DNA from: CAZJRB01 sp964547995 | GTDB taxonomy: Bacteria > Planctomycetota > Planctomycetia > Pirellulales > Thermoguttaceae | DNA length: 33,971 bases | Reading direction: 5' to 3' | NCBI GenBank assembly: GCA_964547995.1 | Contig: CAZJRB010000086.1 | Location: forward strand, 1-33,971 | In this document: piece after piece, positions 24,698 through 33,900 of the stretch | Numbering within the stretch: position 1 is the first letter of the stretch | Layout: each line of letters starts with the position of its first letter | Program-made: the position numbers and the translations under genes | Notes under the pieces: generated by a model | The model's database searches: none | What the model was told of the DNA's origin: nothing | The model's input: only the letters and a program-made list of their open reading frames with translations

Positions 24698-25726
24698 ATG
24701 ATCGAACCAAACCGAAAGGGTGAAGTCTGGGTCTTTGCCGAGCAGGAAGACGGCGCCTTGCACGACGTCGCGCTGGAGTTGTGCGGGAAGGCCAGGCAAC
24801 TGGCCGATCAGTTGGGGGTGAAGACCGGCGCGGTCTTGCCGGGAACCGGCGCCCGGACAGAGGCCGATAAGCTCATCGCCCACGGCATCGACAAGGTCTA
24901 CCTCGTCGAGGATGAAAACCTGTCGCACTACCAGACCAACCCGTACGCCCAAGTCCTCTGCACTCTGATCGAAAAGCACCGGCCGCAGATCATCGTCACC
25001 GGGGCTACGTCGATCGGGCGCGACCTCGCGCCGCGGGTGGCCTCGAATCTCCGCGCGGGTTTGACTGCCGATTGTACCGACCTGGACATCCGGGACGTCA
25101 CCGATCCCAAGACCAAAACAGAGCACAAAAATCTGCTGCTGCAAATCCGGCCGGCCTTCGGCGGAAACATCATCGCCACGATCGTCAACTTCGACCGGTG
25201 GCCGCAGATGGCCACCGTGCGCGAGGGCGTCATGCCCCTTTACGACGGCGACGGCTCGCGGACCGGCGAGGTGATCGAGGAAAAGATCGACGTCGATCCG
25301 GCCACCATGGCCTTGAAGCTGATACGGCGCCACATCGAGCCGCGAAAGGTAAATCTCAAGGGCGCCCGGGTGATCGTTGCCGGCGGCGGCGGCGTCGGCG
25401 GCCGAGACGGCTTCGAGTTGATCTACAAGTTGGCCGGCGCCGTCGGCGGCGCCGTCGGGGCCAGCCGGGCCGCCGTCGATAGCGGATTCATCGGCAAGGA
25501 ACACCAGGTCGGCCAGACCGGCACCACCGTCCGCCCGGCCTTGTACATCGCCGTCGGCATCAGCGGCGCCATCCAGCACCGCGCCGGAATGCAGGAATCG
25601 GCCAAAATCATCGCAATCAACACCGACCCCGACGCACCCATTCTCTCGATCGCCCATTACGGCATCGTCGGCGACTTCAAGAAAATCATCCCCAAGATGA
25701 TCAAGGCAATCAAGGAAAAGGCGTGA
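24698..25726 (+). CDS. etfA: Electron transfer flavoprotein, alpha subunit
   Basis: This 342-residue FAD-binding partner of EtfB has an alpha/beta N-domain (about 8-190) and the C-terminal FAD domain: GGGGVGGRDGFELIYKLA (about 229), VGAVGASRAAVDSG, and VGQTGTTVRPALYIAVGISG near 268. AINTDPDAPI and DFKKIIPKMI close the fold. The length is normal. No strong ribosome binding site precedes ATG 24698; translation may rely on the transcript from etfB, though the intervening hairpin could reduce read-through. Together with the acyl-CoA dehydrogenase downstream it forms an electron-transfer unit. Confidence 0.95.
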   Translation: MIEPNRKGEVWVFAEQEDGALHDVALELCGKARQLADQLGVKTGAVLPGTGARTEADKLIAHGIDKVYLVEDENLSHYQTNPYAQVLCTLIEKHRPQIIVTGATSIGRDLAPRVASNLRAGLTADCTDLDIRDVTDPKTKTEHKNLLLQIRPAFGGNIIATIVNFDRWPQMATVREGVMPLYDGDGSRTGEVIEEKIDVDPATMALKLIRRHIEPRKVNLKGARVIVAGGGGVGGRDGFELIYKLAGAVGGAVGASRAAVDSGFIGKEHQVGQTGTTVRPALYIAVGISGAIQHRAGMQESAKIIAINTDPDAPILSIAHYGIVGDFKKIIPKMIKAIKEKA

Positions 25727-25734
25727 GGGGGAAA

Positions 25735-25843
25735 TTGCGAATTATGAATAGCGAATTATGAATAGCGAGTTGCGAATTACGAGTTGCGAGTAGCAAGTAC
25801 TGAGTACTGAGTACTGAGTACTCAGTACTGAGTCTGAGTACTG
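25735..25843. repeat. Short tandem repeats
   Basis: GCGAATTATGAATA is repeated at 25738-25751 and 25752-25765, followed by degenerate GAGTTGCGAATTAC-like units, then by several TGAGTAC 7-mers with one inverted interruption (CAGTAC) at about 25796-25843. No gene lies here. Confidence 0.8.
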
Positions 25844-25850
25844 GGTGTCG

Positions 25851-25878
25851 AAAAGCCCCCGCACTGCGTGCGGGGGTT
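25851..25878. repeat. Palindromic repeat, second copy of the signal-peptide element
   Basis: AAAAGCCCCCGCACTGCGTG and the following CGGGGGTT match the reverse complement of 16949-16976 except for one base. It lies 125 bp upstream of the acyl-CoA dehydrogenase start and might act as a weak terminator for etfA. Confidence 0.75.
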
Positions 25879-26003
25879 CATGTGTGCAGCAGGGGATACA
25901 ACTCAACCGCCAACAAAACGCCATAGCCGCTTGCGGCTTCGCATCAAACACTTTCGTTGCTGCGAGCAAACATATCGGCAATTAACGATTTCCGGAGGTT
26001 CAC

Positions 26004-27755
26004 GTGGCGAACTTCTTCTTCGATAACGAGGACATCCAGTTCCTCTTCGACCATATCGACCTGGCCGAGCTGGCCCGGCTCCAGGAAGACAACTTTGACG
26101 ATACCGAACTGCGCCGAAGCGACTGGGCCCCGGCCGACGAGGCCGACGCCATCGACAACTACCGCCGGGTGCTCGAAATCATCGGCGAGGTCGCCGGAGA
26201 CATGATCGCACCGAACGCCGAGCAGATCGACGAGGAAGGCAACTCGCTCAACGACGACGGCACCGTAACCCTACACCCGCTGGTGCGGAAAAACCTCGAC
26301 CGGCTCACCCAGGCCGACATGATGGGGTTTACCCTGCCGCAAAAGTACGGCGGGCTGAACTGCCCAAACCTGATTTATACCATGGCAACCGAGATCGTCA
26401 GCCGGGCCGATTGCTCGCTGATGAACCTCTTCGGGCTCCAGGGAATCGCCGAGACGATCTACGCCTTCGCCGACGACGACATCAAGGACGAGTACCTCCC
26501 CCGCTTCGCACGCGGCGAGGTCACCGGCGCAATGGTACTGACCGAGCCCGACGCCGGCAGCGATCTTCAGGCAGTCCGGCTCCGCGCCGACCAGGACAGC
26601 GACGGCAACTGGCGGCTCAACGGCGTCAAGCGGTTCATCACCAACGGCTGCGGCGACGTCCTGCTCACCTTGGCCCGAAGCGAGCCGGAAATCGCCGACG
26701 GCCGCGGCCTGAGCCTCTTCATCTCCGAACGGTCCGACCGGATCCGCGTCCGCCACCTCGAGCACAAGCTGGGCATCCACGGCTCGCCCACCTGCGAGTT
26801 GGTCTACGACGACGCGCCCGCTCGGCTCATCGGCGAGCGCCAGCGGGGCCTGATTACCTACGTCCTGGCCCTGATGAACGGCGCCCGGGTGGGTATCGCC
26901 GCCCAGTCGCTCGGCGTGGCCGAGGCCGCCTTCCGCCTCGCCCGGACCTACGCCCACACCCGCCACCAGTTCGGCGGGCCCATCGAGCGGCTCCCTGCCG
27001 TCGCCGAAATGGTCACCGACATGTCGATCGACCTCCAGGCGGCCCGGGCATTGACCTACGAGACTTCCCGCGTCTGCGACCATGAAAACAACAACCTCCG
27101 TGTAATGGAATGGACGCCCGACCTCGACCCGGCCGAGAAGAAACGCCGCAAAAAGCTCTCCCGGGCGCTGAAACGCCTCAACGGCATGCTCACGCCCATG
27201 TGCAAGTACTACGCCTCCGAAATCGCATGCTCCGTCGCCGACCGCACCATCCAGGTCCTCGGCGGCTCCGGATACATGAAGGACTACCCGGCCGAACGCT
27301 ACCTCCGCGACGCCCGAATCACCACCATCTACGAAGGGACCAGCCAGTTACAGCTCGTCGCGGCCGTCCGCGGCGTCTCGTCCGGGTCCTTCGAGACCTG
27401 GACCGCCGACTACGATGAAAAGCAGTACAACGATCCCGAGCTCGGCGCCCTGCACGAGAAGCTCGTCGAGGCCAAGCGCCAAATCCTGGAGGCGGTCGCG
27501 TTCATCAAGGAGCAAGGCGGCTCCTACCTCGATCTCTCCGGCCGTCGGCTCGTCGACTCGGCCATTTCGGTAATCGTCGGCCATCTCTTCCTCGGCCAGG
27601 CGGCCGTCGACGACCGCAAGAAAAAGGTCGTCCGCCGCTTCATCACCCGCGAGCTGCCTGTCATCCGCATGAACTGCGACCTGATCCAAACCGGCGACAC
27701 AACAGTGATGGACGACTACGCCGCCCTGGCCGGCCCGGTCCCGGTCGAGGAGTAG
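26004..27755 (+). CDS. Acyl-CoA dehydrogenase, long form
   Basis: This 583-residue FAD enzyme catalyses alpha,beta-dehydrogenation of an acyl-CoA and passes electrons to ETF. The core (about 75-460) has EPDAGSDLQA near 179, the FITNG block near 210, the middle beta domain, VLGGSGYMKDYPAERYLRDA near 420 and IYEGTSQLQ with Glu444, the position of the catalytic base in medium-chain enzymes. A further 120-residue C-terminal helical extension makes it longer than the usual 380-residue enzymes and like the FadE-type long forms. The GTG start at 26004 has GGAGGT 4 bp upstream. It sits 277 bp after etfA, past a repeat-rich gap, so may have its own promoter. The acyl substrate is not clear. Confidence 0.93.
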   Translation: MANFFFDNEDIQFLFDHIDLAELARLQEDNFDDTELRRSDWAPADEADAIDNYRRVLEIIGEVAGDMIAPNAEQIDEEGNSLNDDGTVTLHPLVRKNLDRLTQADMMGFTLPQKYGGLNCPNLIYTMATEIVSRADCSLMNLFGLQGIAETIYAFADDDIKDEYLPRFARGEVTGAMVLTEPDAGSDLQAVRLRADQDSDGNWRLNGVKRFITNGCGDVLLTLARSEPEIADGRGLSLFISERSDRIRVRHLEHKLGIHGSPTCELVYDDAPARLIGERQRGLITYVLALMNGARVGIAAQSLGVAEAAFRLARTYAHTRHQFGGPIERLPAVAEMVTDMSIDLQAARALTYETSRVCDHENNNLRVMEWTPDLDPAEKKRRKKLSRALKRLNGMLTPMCKYYASEIACSVADRTIQVLGGSGYMKDYPAERYLRDARITTIYEGTSQLQLVAAVRGVSSGSFETWTADYDEKQYNDPELGALHEKLVEAKRQILEAVAFIKEQGGSYLDLSGRRLVDSAISVIVGHLFLGQAAVDDRKKKVVRRFITRELPVIRMNCDLIQTGDTTVMDDYAALAGPVPVEE

Positions 27756-27850
27756 GAACCGGGAGCAGTAAAGGTTGCCTGGCTGGGAGAAAGGAACTCG
27801 CCACGCAAACTCGGACAGAACCCCCGACAGAACAGCAAAGGAGCCTTGCG

Positions 27851-30226
27851 ATGCGAAAGCCCACGATCGCAAATACACTCTTCGTCGCCACTATGCTAAA
27901 CTGTTTGACTACCGCCGTTGCTCAGCACGCAGCGGCCGAAGCAGCGGAGACCGTCGAGATTGTTCCCGTGAAGGCAATGCCTTTTGAACTCAAGGACGTT
28001 CGGCTTCTGGACGGTCCCTTCAAACACGCCATGGACCTGAGCAGGGAATCGCTTTTGCGCTACGAGCCGGACAAGCTGCTGGCAAAGTACCGGATCGAGG
28101 CCGGTCTGGAGCCCAAAGAGAAGCACTACGGGGGATGGGAGTCGAGGTCGGTTGCCGGTTTCAGTCTCGGCCATTACCTCAGCGCCTGCGCGTTGATCTA
28201 CGCCGCCACCGGCGACGAACAATTCAAGGAGCGGGCGGACTACATCGTCGATCAACTGGCCGAGTGCCAAAAGGCCGACGGCGACGGCTACGTGGGGGCC
28301 CCCCCGGGGGCCAAAAAGATCTTCGAGGAACAGATCGCCAAGGGCCACATCACCTCGAAGGGATTCGGCCTGAACGGCCTCTGGGTCCCGCTCTACACCC
28401 AGCACAAGATGATGGCCGGCCTGCGCGATGCCTACCGCCTCTGCGGCAACAAGAAGGCCCTCCAGGTCGCCAAGGGTTACGCCGACTGGCTCGAAAAAAC
28501 CTTCGCCGACCTCAACGAGGAGCAGATGCAGAAGATTCTCGCCTGCGAACACGGCGGCATCAACGAGGTGCTGGCCGATCTGTACGGCGATACCGGCGAC
28601 AAACGGTACCTGGCGCTGTCGCGCCGGCTGCACCACAAGAAAGTGCTCGACCCGCTGACAAATGGGGTCGATTGCCTGCCGGGCATGCACGCCAACACGC
28701 AGATTCCCAAGCTCGTCGGTTTGGCGCGGCGTTACGAATTGACCGGCGACGAGAAAGACAAAGCCGCCGCCGAGTTCTTCTGGGACCGCGTCGCAAATCA
28801 TCATTCCTACGTAACGGGCGGGGACGGCTTCAATGAGCATTTCGGACCCCCCGACAAGCTCAACGACCGCCTCGGCCCCAACACCACCGAAACCTGTAAC
28901 GTCTACAACATGCTCAAGCTCAGTCGGCACCTGTTCCAATGGGATGCCTCGCCGGCGGTGGCCGATTTCTACGAACGGGCGCTCTACAACCATATCCTGT
29001 CGTCGCAGCATCCCAAGGACGGGCGGGTAATCTACAATCTGACGCTCGAGATGGGCGGGTTCAAGCGATACCAGAACCCGTTCGGGTTCACCTGCTGCGT
29101 GGGCACGGGCATGGAGAATCACACGAAATACGGCCGGTGCATCTACTTCCACGACGAAGACGGCCTGTGGGTCAACTTGTTCGTCCCTTCCGAGCTAACC
29201 TGGAAGGAAAAGGGGGTCTCGCTGCGGCAGGAAACCCGGTTCCCGGATGAGGAAACAACCAGGTTGCACTTCACGTGCAAGAAGCCGGTCGAACTGGCCT
29301 TGCGCATCCGCTGGCCCTATTGGGTAGAGGAAGGAATGGAGGTCAAGGTGAACGGCGAGCCGGTGAAGATTGAGGGGAAACCGTCGAGCTACGTCGAGGT
29401 CCGCCGCAAGTGGAAGACCGGTGACGTCGTCGAAGTCCGCTTGCCGATGACCGTGCGGCTGGAGACCATGCCCGACAACACCAACCGCGTGGCGATCATG
29501 CACGGTCCGCTGGTCCTGGCCGGCGATCTCGGGCCGGTCAACGACCCGAAGGCCAATTCGCCCGACTTCGTGCCGGTCATGGTCACCGAAGGGCGCCCGG
29601 CGCCCGAGTGGGTCAAAGCCGTCGAGGGCAAGCCGAACACCTTTCGCACCGTCGGTGTAGGCCGACCGCGTGACGTGGATCTGATCCCCTTCTTTCGCAT
29701 GCACGACCGGCGATACAGCATCTTCTGGGACGTCTTCACGAAGAAGCAGTGGGAAGAGAAACAGACCGAGCACAAGGCCGAAATCAAACGCCAAAAGAAG
29801 CTAGAGGCGCGAACCGTCGATTTCGTTCAGCCGGGTGAGATGCAACCCGAACGCGACCACAACATGCAGGGCGAGCGAACCGGCGCCGGGCGCCATCGCG
29901 ATCGCCCCTGGCGCCACGCCATGGGCGGAGGCTGGTTTTCGTTCGACATGAAGGTGACGCCCGAGAGGCCGGTCATCCTCCGCGCGACCTACTGGGGCGA
30001 CGAAAACATCCAGCGTAATTTCGACGTGCTTGTCGACGACAAGAAGATCGCCACCCAAAAACTCCTGCACAACGAGCCCGGCAAGTTCTTCGACGTCGAG
30101 TACGAAGTGCCGGTCGAATTGACGCGAGACAAGAAGAAAGTCACGGTAAAGCTCCAGGCCCATCCCGGCGGCATGGCCGGCGGCCTGTTCGGCCTGCGCG
30201 TCGTTCGAACCGGTGAGCAGGAGTAA
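27851..30226 (+). CDS. Secreted GH127-family beta-L-arabinofuranosidase-like enzyme (DUF1680)
   Basis: This 791-residue glycosidase probably releases beta-linked L-arabinofuranose or a related sugar. A signal peptide covers about 1-25. The alpha/alpha-barrel runs to about 420 with YLSACALIYAATGD and the family Cys/Glu cluster: Glu347 and Cys349 in TETCN, then Cys415 and Cys416 in FTCCVG. These align with the zinc-binding Glu/Cys set of the family, where a cysteine acts as nucleophile. Beta-sandwich domains follow, and the C-terminal part (about 680-785) is a DUF4986/DUF6805-like accessory region (VILRATYWGDEN). The start has AAAGGAG 7 bp upstream. It follows the acyl-CoA dehydrogenase by 95 bp but is unrelated in function; no promoter was evident. 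Confidence 0.92.
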   Translation: MRKPTIANTLFVATMLNCLTTAVAQHAAAEAAETVEIVPVKAMPFELKDVRLLDGPFKHAMDLSRESLLRYEPDKLLAKYRIEAGLEPKEKHYGGWESRSVAGFSLGHYLSACALIYAATGDEQFKERADYIVDQLAECQKADGDGYVGAPPGAKKIFEEQIAKGHITSKGFGLNGLWVPLYTQHKMMAGLRDAYRLCGNKKALQVAKGYADWLEKTFADLNEEQMQKILACEHGGINEVLADLYGDTGDKRYLALSRRLHHKKVLDPLTNGVDCLPGMHANTQIPKLVGLARRYELTGDEKDKAAAEFFWDRVANHHSYVTGGDGFNEHFGPPDKLNDRLGPNTTETCNVYNMLKLSRHLFQWDASPAVADFYERALYNHILSSQHPKDGRVIYNLTLEMGGFKRYQNPFGFTCCVGTGMENHTKYGRCIYFHDEDGLWVNLFVPSELTWKEKGVSLRQETRFPDEETTRLHFTCKKPVELALRIRWPYWVEEGMEVKVNGEPVKIEGKPSSYVEVRRKWKTGDVVEVRLPMTVRLETMPDNTNRVAIMHGPLVLAGDLGPVNDPKANSPDFVPVMVTEGRPAPEWVKAVEGKPNTFRTVGVGRPRDVDLIPFFRMHDRRYSIFWDVFTKKQWEEKQTEHKAEIKRQKKLEARTVDFVQPGEMQPERDHNMQGERTGAGRHRDRPWRHAMGGGWFSFDMKVTPERPVILRATYWGDENIQRNFDVLVDDKKIATQKLLHNEPGKFFDVEYEVPVELTRDKKKVTVKLQAHPGGMAGGLFGLRVVRTGEQE

Positions 30227-30288
30227 GGTTCGTAGAGGTTCATAGGGTGGGACAAGCGAAGCGCCGGCCCACCGCCGCTTTCCATGTA

Positions 30289-30309
30289 GGACGGATTGTC
30301 AATCCGTCC
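30289..30309. repeat. Short perfect hairpin (GGACGGATT type)
   Basis: GGACGGATT (30289-30297) and AATCCGTCC (30301-30309) are separated by three bases. It lies 62 bp after the GH127 stop and may act as its 3' end. Confidence 0.65.
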
Positions 30310-30399
30310 AGGTTCCGGTGTCTATGGTTGGTGGATTGGAAGTTGAAGTTTGAAGTTTACGGTTTGACGTTCTCTTTAGACGGATTACCAGCCGCCGAC

Positions 30400-30462
30400 G
30401 GTAGCTACGGTCGCCAGACCGTGGATGTCCGCGTTGCCCACGGTCTGGCGACCGTGGCTACC
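30400..30462. repeat. 25-bp inverted repeat (GGTAGCTACGGTCGCCAGAC type)
   Basis: The arms 30400-30424 and 30438-30462 are reverse complements with one mismatch and a 13-base loop. No second copy was seen elsewhere in the window. Confidence 0.8.
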
Positions 30463-30548
30463 GAAGTTATTTGTGCGTTACGGCGGCTGCCGGCTTGGCT
30501 TTCCGGGGAACAGAGAGCCCGGGCGCGGACAGGGAAGAGTCGTTTGGC

Positions 30549-30668
30549 GTTCGCGGAAAGATCGACTTCCGCCGGCTCTACGCCATGGCCCTCGACCGCT
30601 GGCTCGGAATCGACAGCGAAGCCGTCCTTGGCAAGAAGTACGACCCGGTCGAGGCACTTCAGGTCTGA
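30549..30668 (+). pseudogene. C-terminal relic of a DUF1501-family protein
   Basis: The frame reading VRGKIDFRRLYAMALDRWLG and then LGKKYDPVEAL to the TGA resembles the very end of DUF1501 proteins (DFRxxYAxxLxxWLG...LGxxFxPL), which are abundant secreted planctomycete proteins. Nothing of the first 400 or so residues is visible upstream, so this is a leftover of a deleted gene. Confidence 0.6.
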
Positions 30669-30823
30669 AGAGTTAACGACGTGCTGACTCGATTCTTATA
30701 GCCATTCTTTCGGCGACATTCGTTTCAACCGGAAGAAGGGTATCCGGATGGTATGAGTTGGCCAGCCGCTACATGTCACCTTTTTTTGGGCGTTTTGCCG
30801 TGGAGAATCCGAAGAAATATCTC

Positions 30824-30853
30824 TTGACATTTTTCCTCTAAACTCCTGATAAT
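30824..30853 (+). promoter_or_regulatory. Candidate promoter of the large repeat protein
   Basis: TTGACA (30824-30829) and GATAAT (30848-30853) are 18 bp apart in an unusually AT-rich stretch. The resulting leader would be about 105-110 bases. Confidence 0.5.
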
Positions 30854-30967
30854 AAAATAGTTGTTGCCCTTTTCACTCCAGTGACGGTTGCCAGGCCAGA
30901 GATGTGTGGCGTGTGCAGCCCCCCCCCAAGGTCGTCTGTTTTGGGAATCTTTTCAGGAGGATTTCAA

Positions 30968-33900
30968 ATGAGGAATCGTGTCCATCGTCTTCGATCGCCG
31001 TCTGTCGCGAAGGGCCTTGCCGACAACCGGTGCGCCCGTCCCAAAGCTCGTCGATTGAAGCTCGAACCGCTCGAAGACCGGCGGCTGTTGTCCGTCGGAC
31101 CGTTCATGGTCAAGGACATTAACCCCGGAGCGGGATTTGGGCAACCCTACGAAATGACGGACGTTGACGGGACGGTCTATTTTCGCGCCAACGACGGCAC
31201 TACCGGCGTTGAACTCTGGAAGAGCGACGGCACTGCTGCGGGGACCGTCCTGGTCAAGGACATCTATCCCGGAAGCGCCGACTCGGTTCCGGTCAATCTG
31301 GCCGACGTCAACGGGACGCTCTATTTTGCGGCCAACGACGGCACCAACGGCGTTGAACTCTGGACGAGCAACGGAACCGCGGCGGGAACCGTCCTTGTTA
31401 AGAACATCAATCCCGGCAGCGCCGACTCGGTTGTAGTAGACCCCAATCGAAACACCTTTGCAGACGTCAACGGAACGTTCTATTTTACGGCCGACGACGG
31501 CACCAATGGTGCTGAACTCTGGAGGAGCGATGGGACAGCGGCGGGGACCTTCATGGTCAAGGACATTTGTCCCGGCGGCACGGGCTCGAATCCCTGGTAT
31601 CTGACGAACGTGGGCGGCACGCTCTTCTTCAGAGCCGACGACGGGACCAACGGCACGGAACTCTGGAAGAGCGACGGGTCCGCGGCAGGGACCGTCATGG
31701 TCAAGGATATCCAACTCGGCGCCGGCGACGCGAACCCCGCCTCCCTGACGGACGTCAACGGGACGCTTTTCTTCGGGGCCAATCTGACAACCTACGGCAG
31801 CGAACTCTGGAAGAGCGACGGGACCGAATCGGGGACCGTTATGGTTAAGGACATCAACCCTAATATGAACAGTTCGGGCCCCTATTACCCGGCGAACGTC
31901 AACGGAACACTCTATTTTGGGGCCAACGACGGGACCAACGGCCTTGAACTCTGGAAGAGCGACGGGACCGAGGCCGGAACCGTCATGGTCAAGAATATCA
32001 GTCCTGGCAGCGGTAACTCGAACCCCGAGCATCTAACGAACGTCAACGGGACGCTCTACTTTCGTGCCGACGACGGCACCAACGGCATCGAACTCTGGAA
32101 GAGCGACGGGACAGCAGGAGGAACGGTTCTAGTCAAGGACATTTGGGCAGGCAGCAACCATTCGACGCCCTTTTATCTTACGGGCGTCAATGGGATACTG
32201 TATTTTACGGCTGCTGCCGACGGTAGCTATGGGGACCTCTGGAAGAGCGACGGAACCGAGGCGGGAACCGTCATGGTTGCCAGTTTCACCAGCGCCGTTG
32301 ACGAGCTAACGAATGTTGACGGGACACTGTATTTCAAAGCGAATGACGGGAGCCACGGCCCCGAATTGTGGGCGATTCTCGACCAGGACGCCGACTTTGG
32401 CGATGCCCCGGACAGTTACGGCACTCTGCTGGCCAACGACGGCGCGTGGCACACGATTGTCCCCGGGTACTGCTTGGGAAGTTTTATCGACGCCGAGCCC
32501 GACGGTCAGCCGGACCCGACGGCCCTGGGCGACGACGACAACGGGATCGACGACGCGGACGGCGTGACGCTCGACAGCCCGATTGTGCCCGGCCAGACGG
32601 CCTGGTTCTCCGTTTACGTGACGGACGACTCGGCTTTGGGCGCGGTGCTCAACGCCTGGATCGACCTGGACCATAGCGGCACGTGGGACGCCGGCGAGCA
32701 GATCCTCGTCAACCAGCCGGCCGTGGCCGGGTCCAACGAGTTCTCCGTGCCGGTGCCCGCCCTGGCGCTCACGGGGCCGACCTGCGCCCGCTTCCGCTTG
32801 AACTCGGTTAGCGGCCTGGGACCCGGCGGCGCGGCCGACGACGGGGAGGTCGAGGACTACATCGTGGAGGTCGTCGAGGCCGGCTTGGATAGTACGATCC
32901 ACGGCCAGAAATGGGACGATTTGAACGGCAACGGCCAACGGGATTTGGACGAGCCAGGGCTGGATGGAGTAACCGTAAACCTGCTTGATGCCAACTCACT
33001 CGCACTGATCGACACCTGTGTGACGACAAGCGTGGACTACGATGGGACGCCCGGCATTGACGCCTTCACGGAGCAAGGGCTTTACAAGTTCGAGAACGTG
33101 CCGGTGGGCAAATACCGGATCGTGGAGGTCCCGGGCGGCCGGACCCAGACTTTTCCGCCCGAAGATCTGAGCTACGGGATCACGATATCGGAAAACGGCC
33201 AGCAGGTGGGTTACTGGCCGGCTGAAGCGCCCGTTTCGGCCGGGCCCGGCCCTGATTGGGTGGGCGCATCGAGTGCCGGTAATGACGAGTTCTTCAGCGT
33301 TATGCAGGTGATGCTCGACTTGCCCAGCCCCACGTTCGACGGCGTTCCGGACGAAGTGCTCTACCTGGCGGGCGACACGCTGATCGCCCGCGGAGCCCCC
33401 AGCGGCGATCCGGCCGTAGTAAATACCGAGATCGTCGAGATGGAACTGCTCAGCGAGAGCGCCACGTTGGGGCGGGTGACTGTCTATGCCGGGGACGGCG
33501 TGGCGGACCTGGCCAACAGCGGCGAGTTGTACAGCGAAGGCGGGATCACGCAACTCTCCTCGGATCCCCCCTATCCGGCAGAAAGCTTCTTCGATGTCTT
33601 CATCGAGGTGGAATTGCCGGACGCGGGATTGCGGCTGTGGAGCGGATCGGCAATCCACCTGGATAGCGAGATTCTGCAGCACCCGCACTACGGCGCGATG
33701 TATGAGTTTAGTAGCGCCCCGGTCCCCCTGTATGATACGCTCGGTCAGGAACAGGCGCGTGTGTTGGATGCCACATTTGTTCCAGTCTCTGGCCCGGACT
33801 TCGGCAACTTCGTCACACCGAGTCCGACGCAGATCATTGACGACGGGGACGCCGGCTTCGGAACGACCGGGGACTGGTATCCGTATTCCGGTCTGGGGTC

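Larger units (their letters stand above)
30227..30967. other. 740-bp intergenic region with palindromes and a gene relic
   Basis: From left to right: a GGTGGG...CCCACC palindrome near 30247-30272, a GGACGGATT/AATCCGTCC hairpin, GAAGTT-type short repeats near 30340-30358, a 25-bp near-perfect inverted repeat, a DUF1501 C-terminal relic, and an AT-rich promoter region for the large repeat protein. No intact gene is supported. Confidence 0.7.

Noticed and set aside
25735..25843. Possible CRISPR array
   Set aside because: Units are 7 or 14 bases with no unique spacers, so these are simple tandem repeats.
30953..32032. 359-codon minus-strand open frame opposite the ELWxxDGT repeats
   Set aside because: Its repeated pattern comes only from the 144-bp DNA periodicity. 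The plus strand has the RBS, the LEPR-XLL motif and recognised repeats.
31211..32363. 144-bp repeats as a satellite or CRISPR-like array
   Set aside because: The spacing keeps the reading frame and encodes a known protein repeat, so it is coding.
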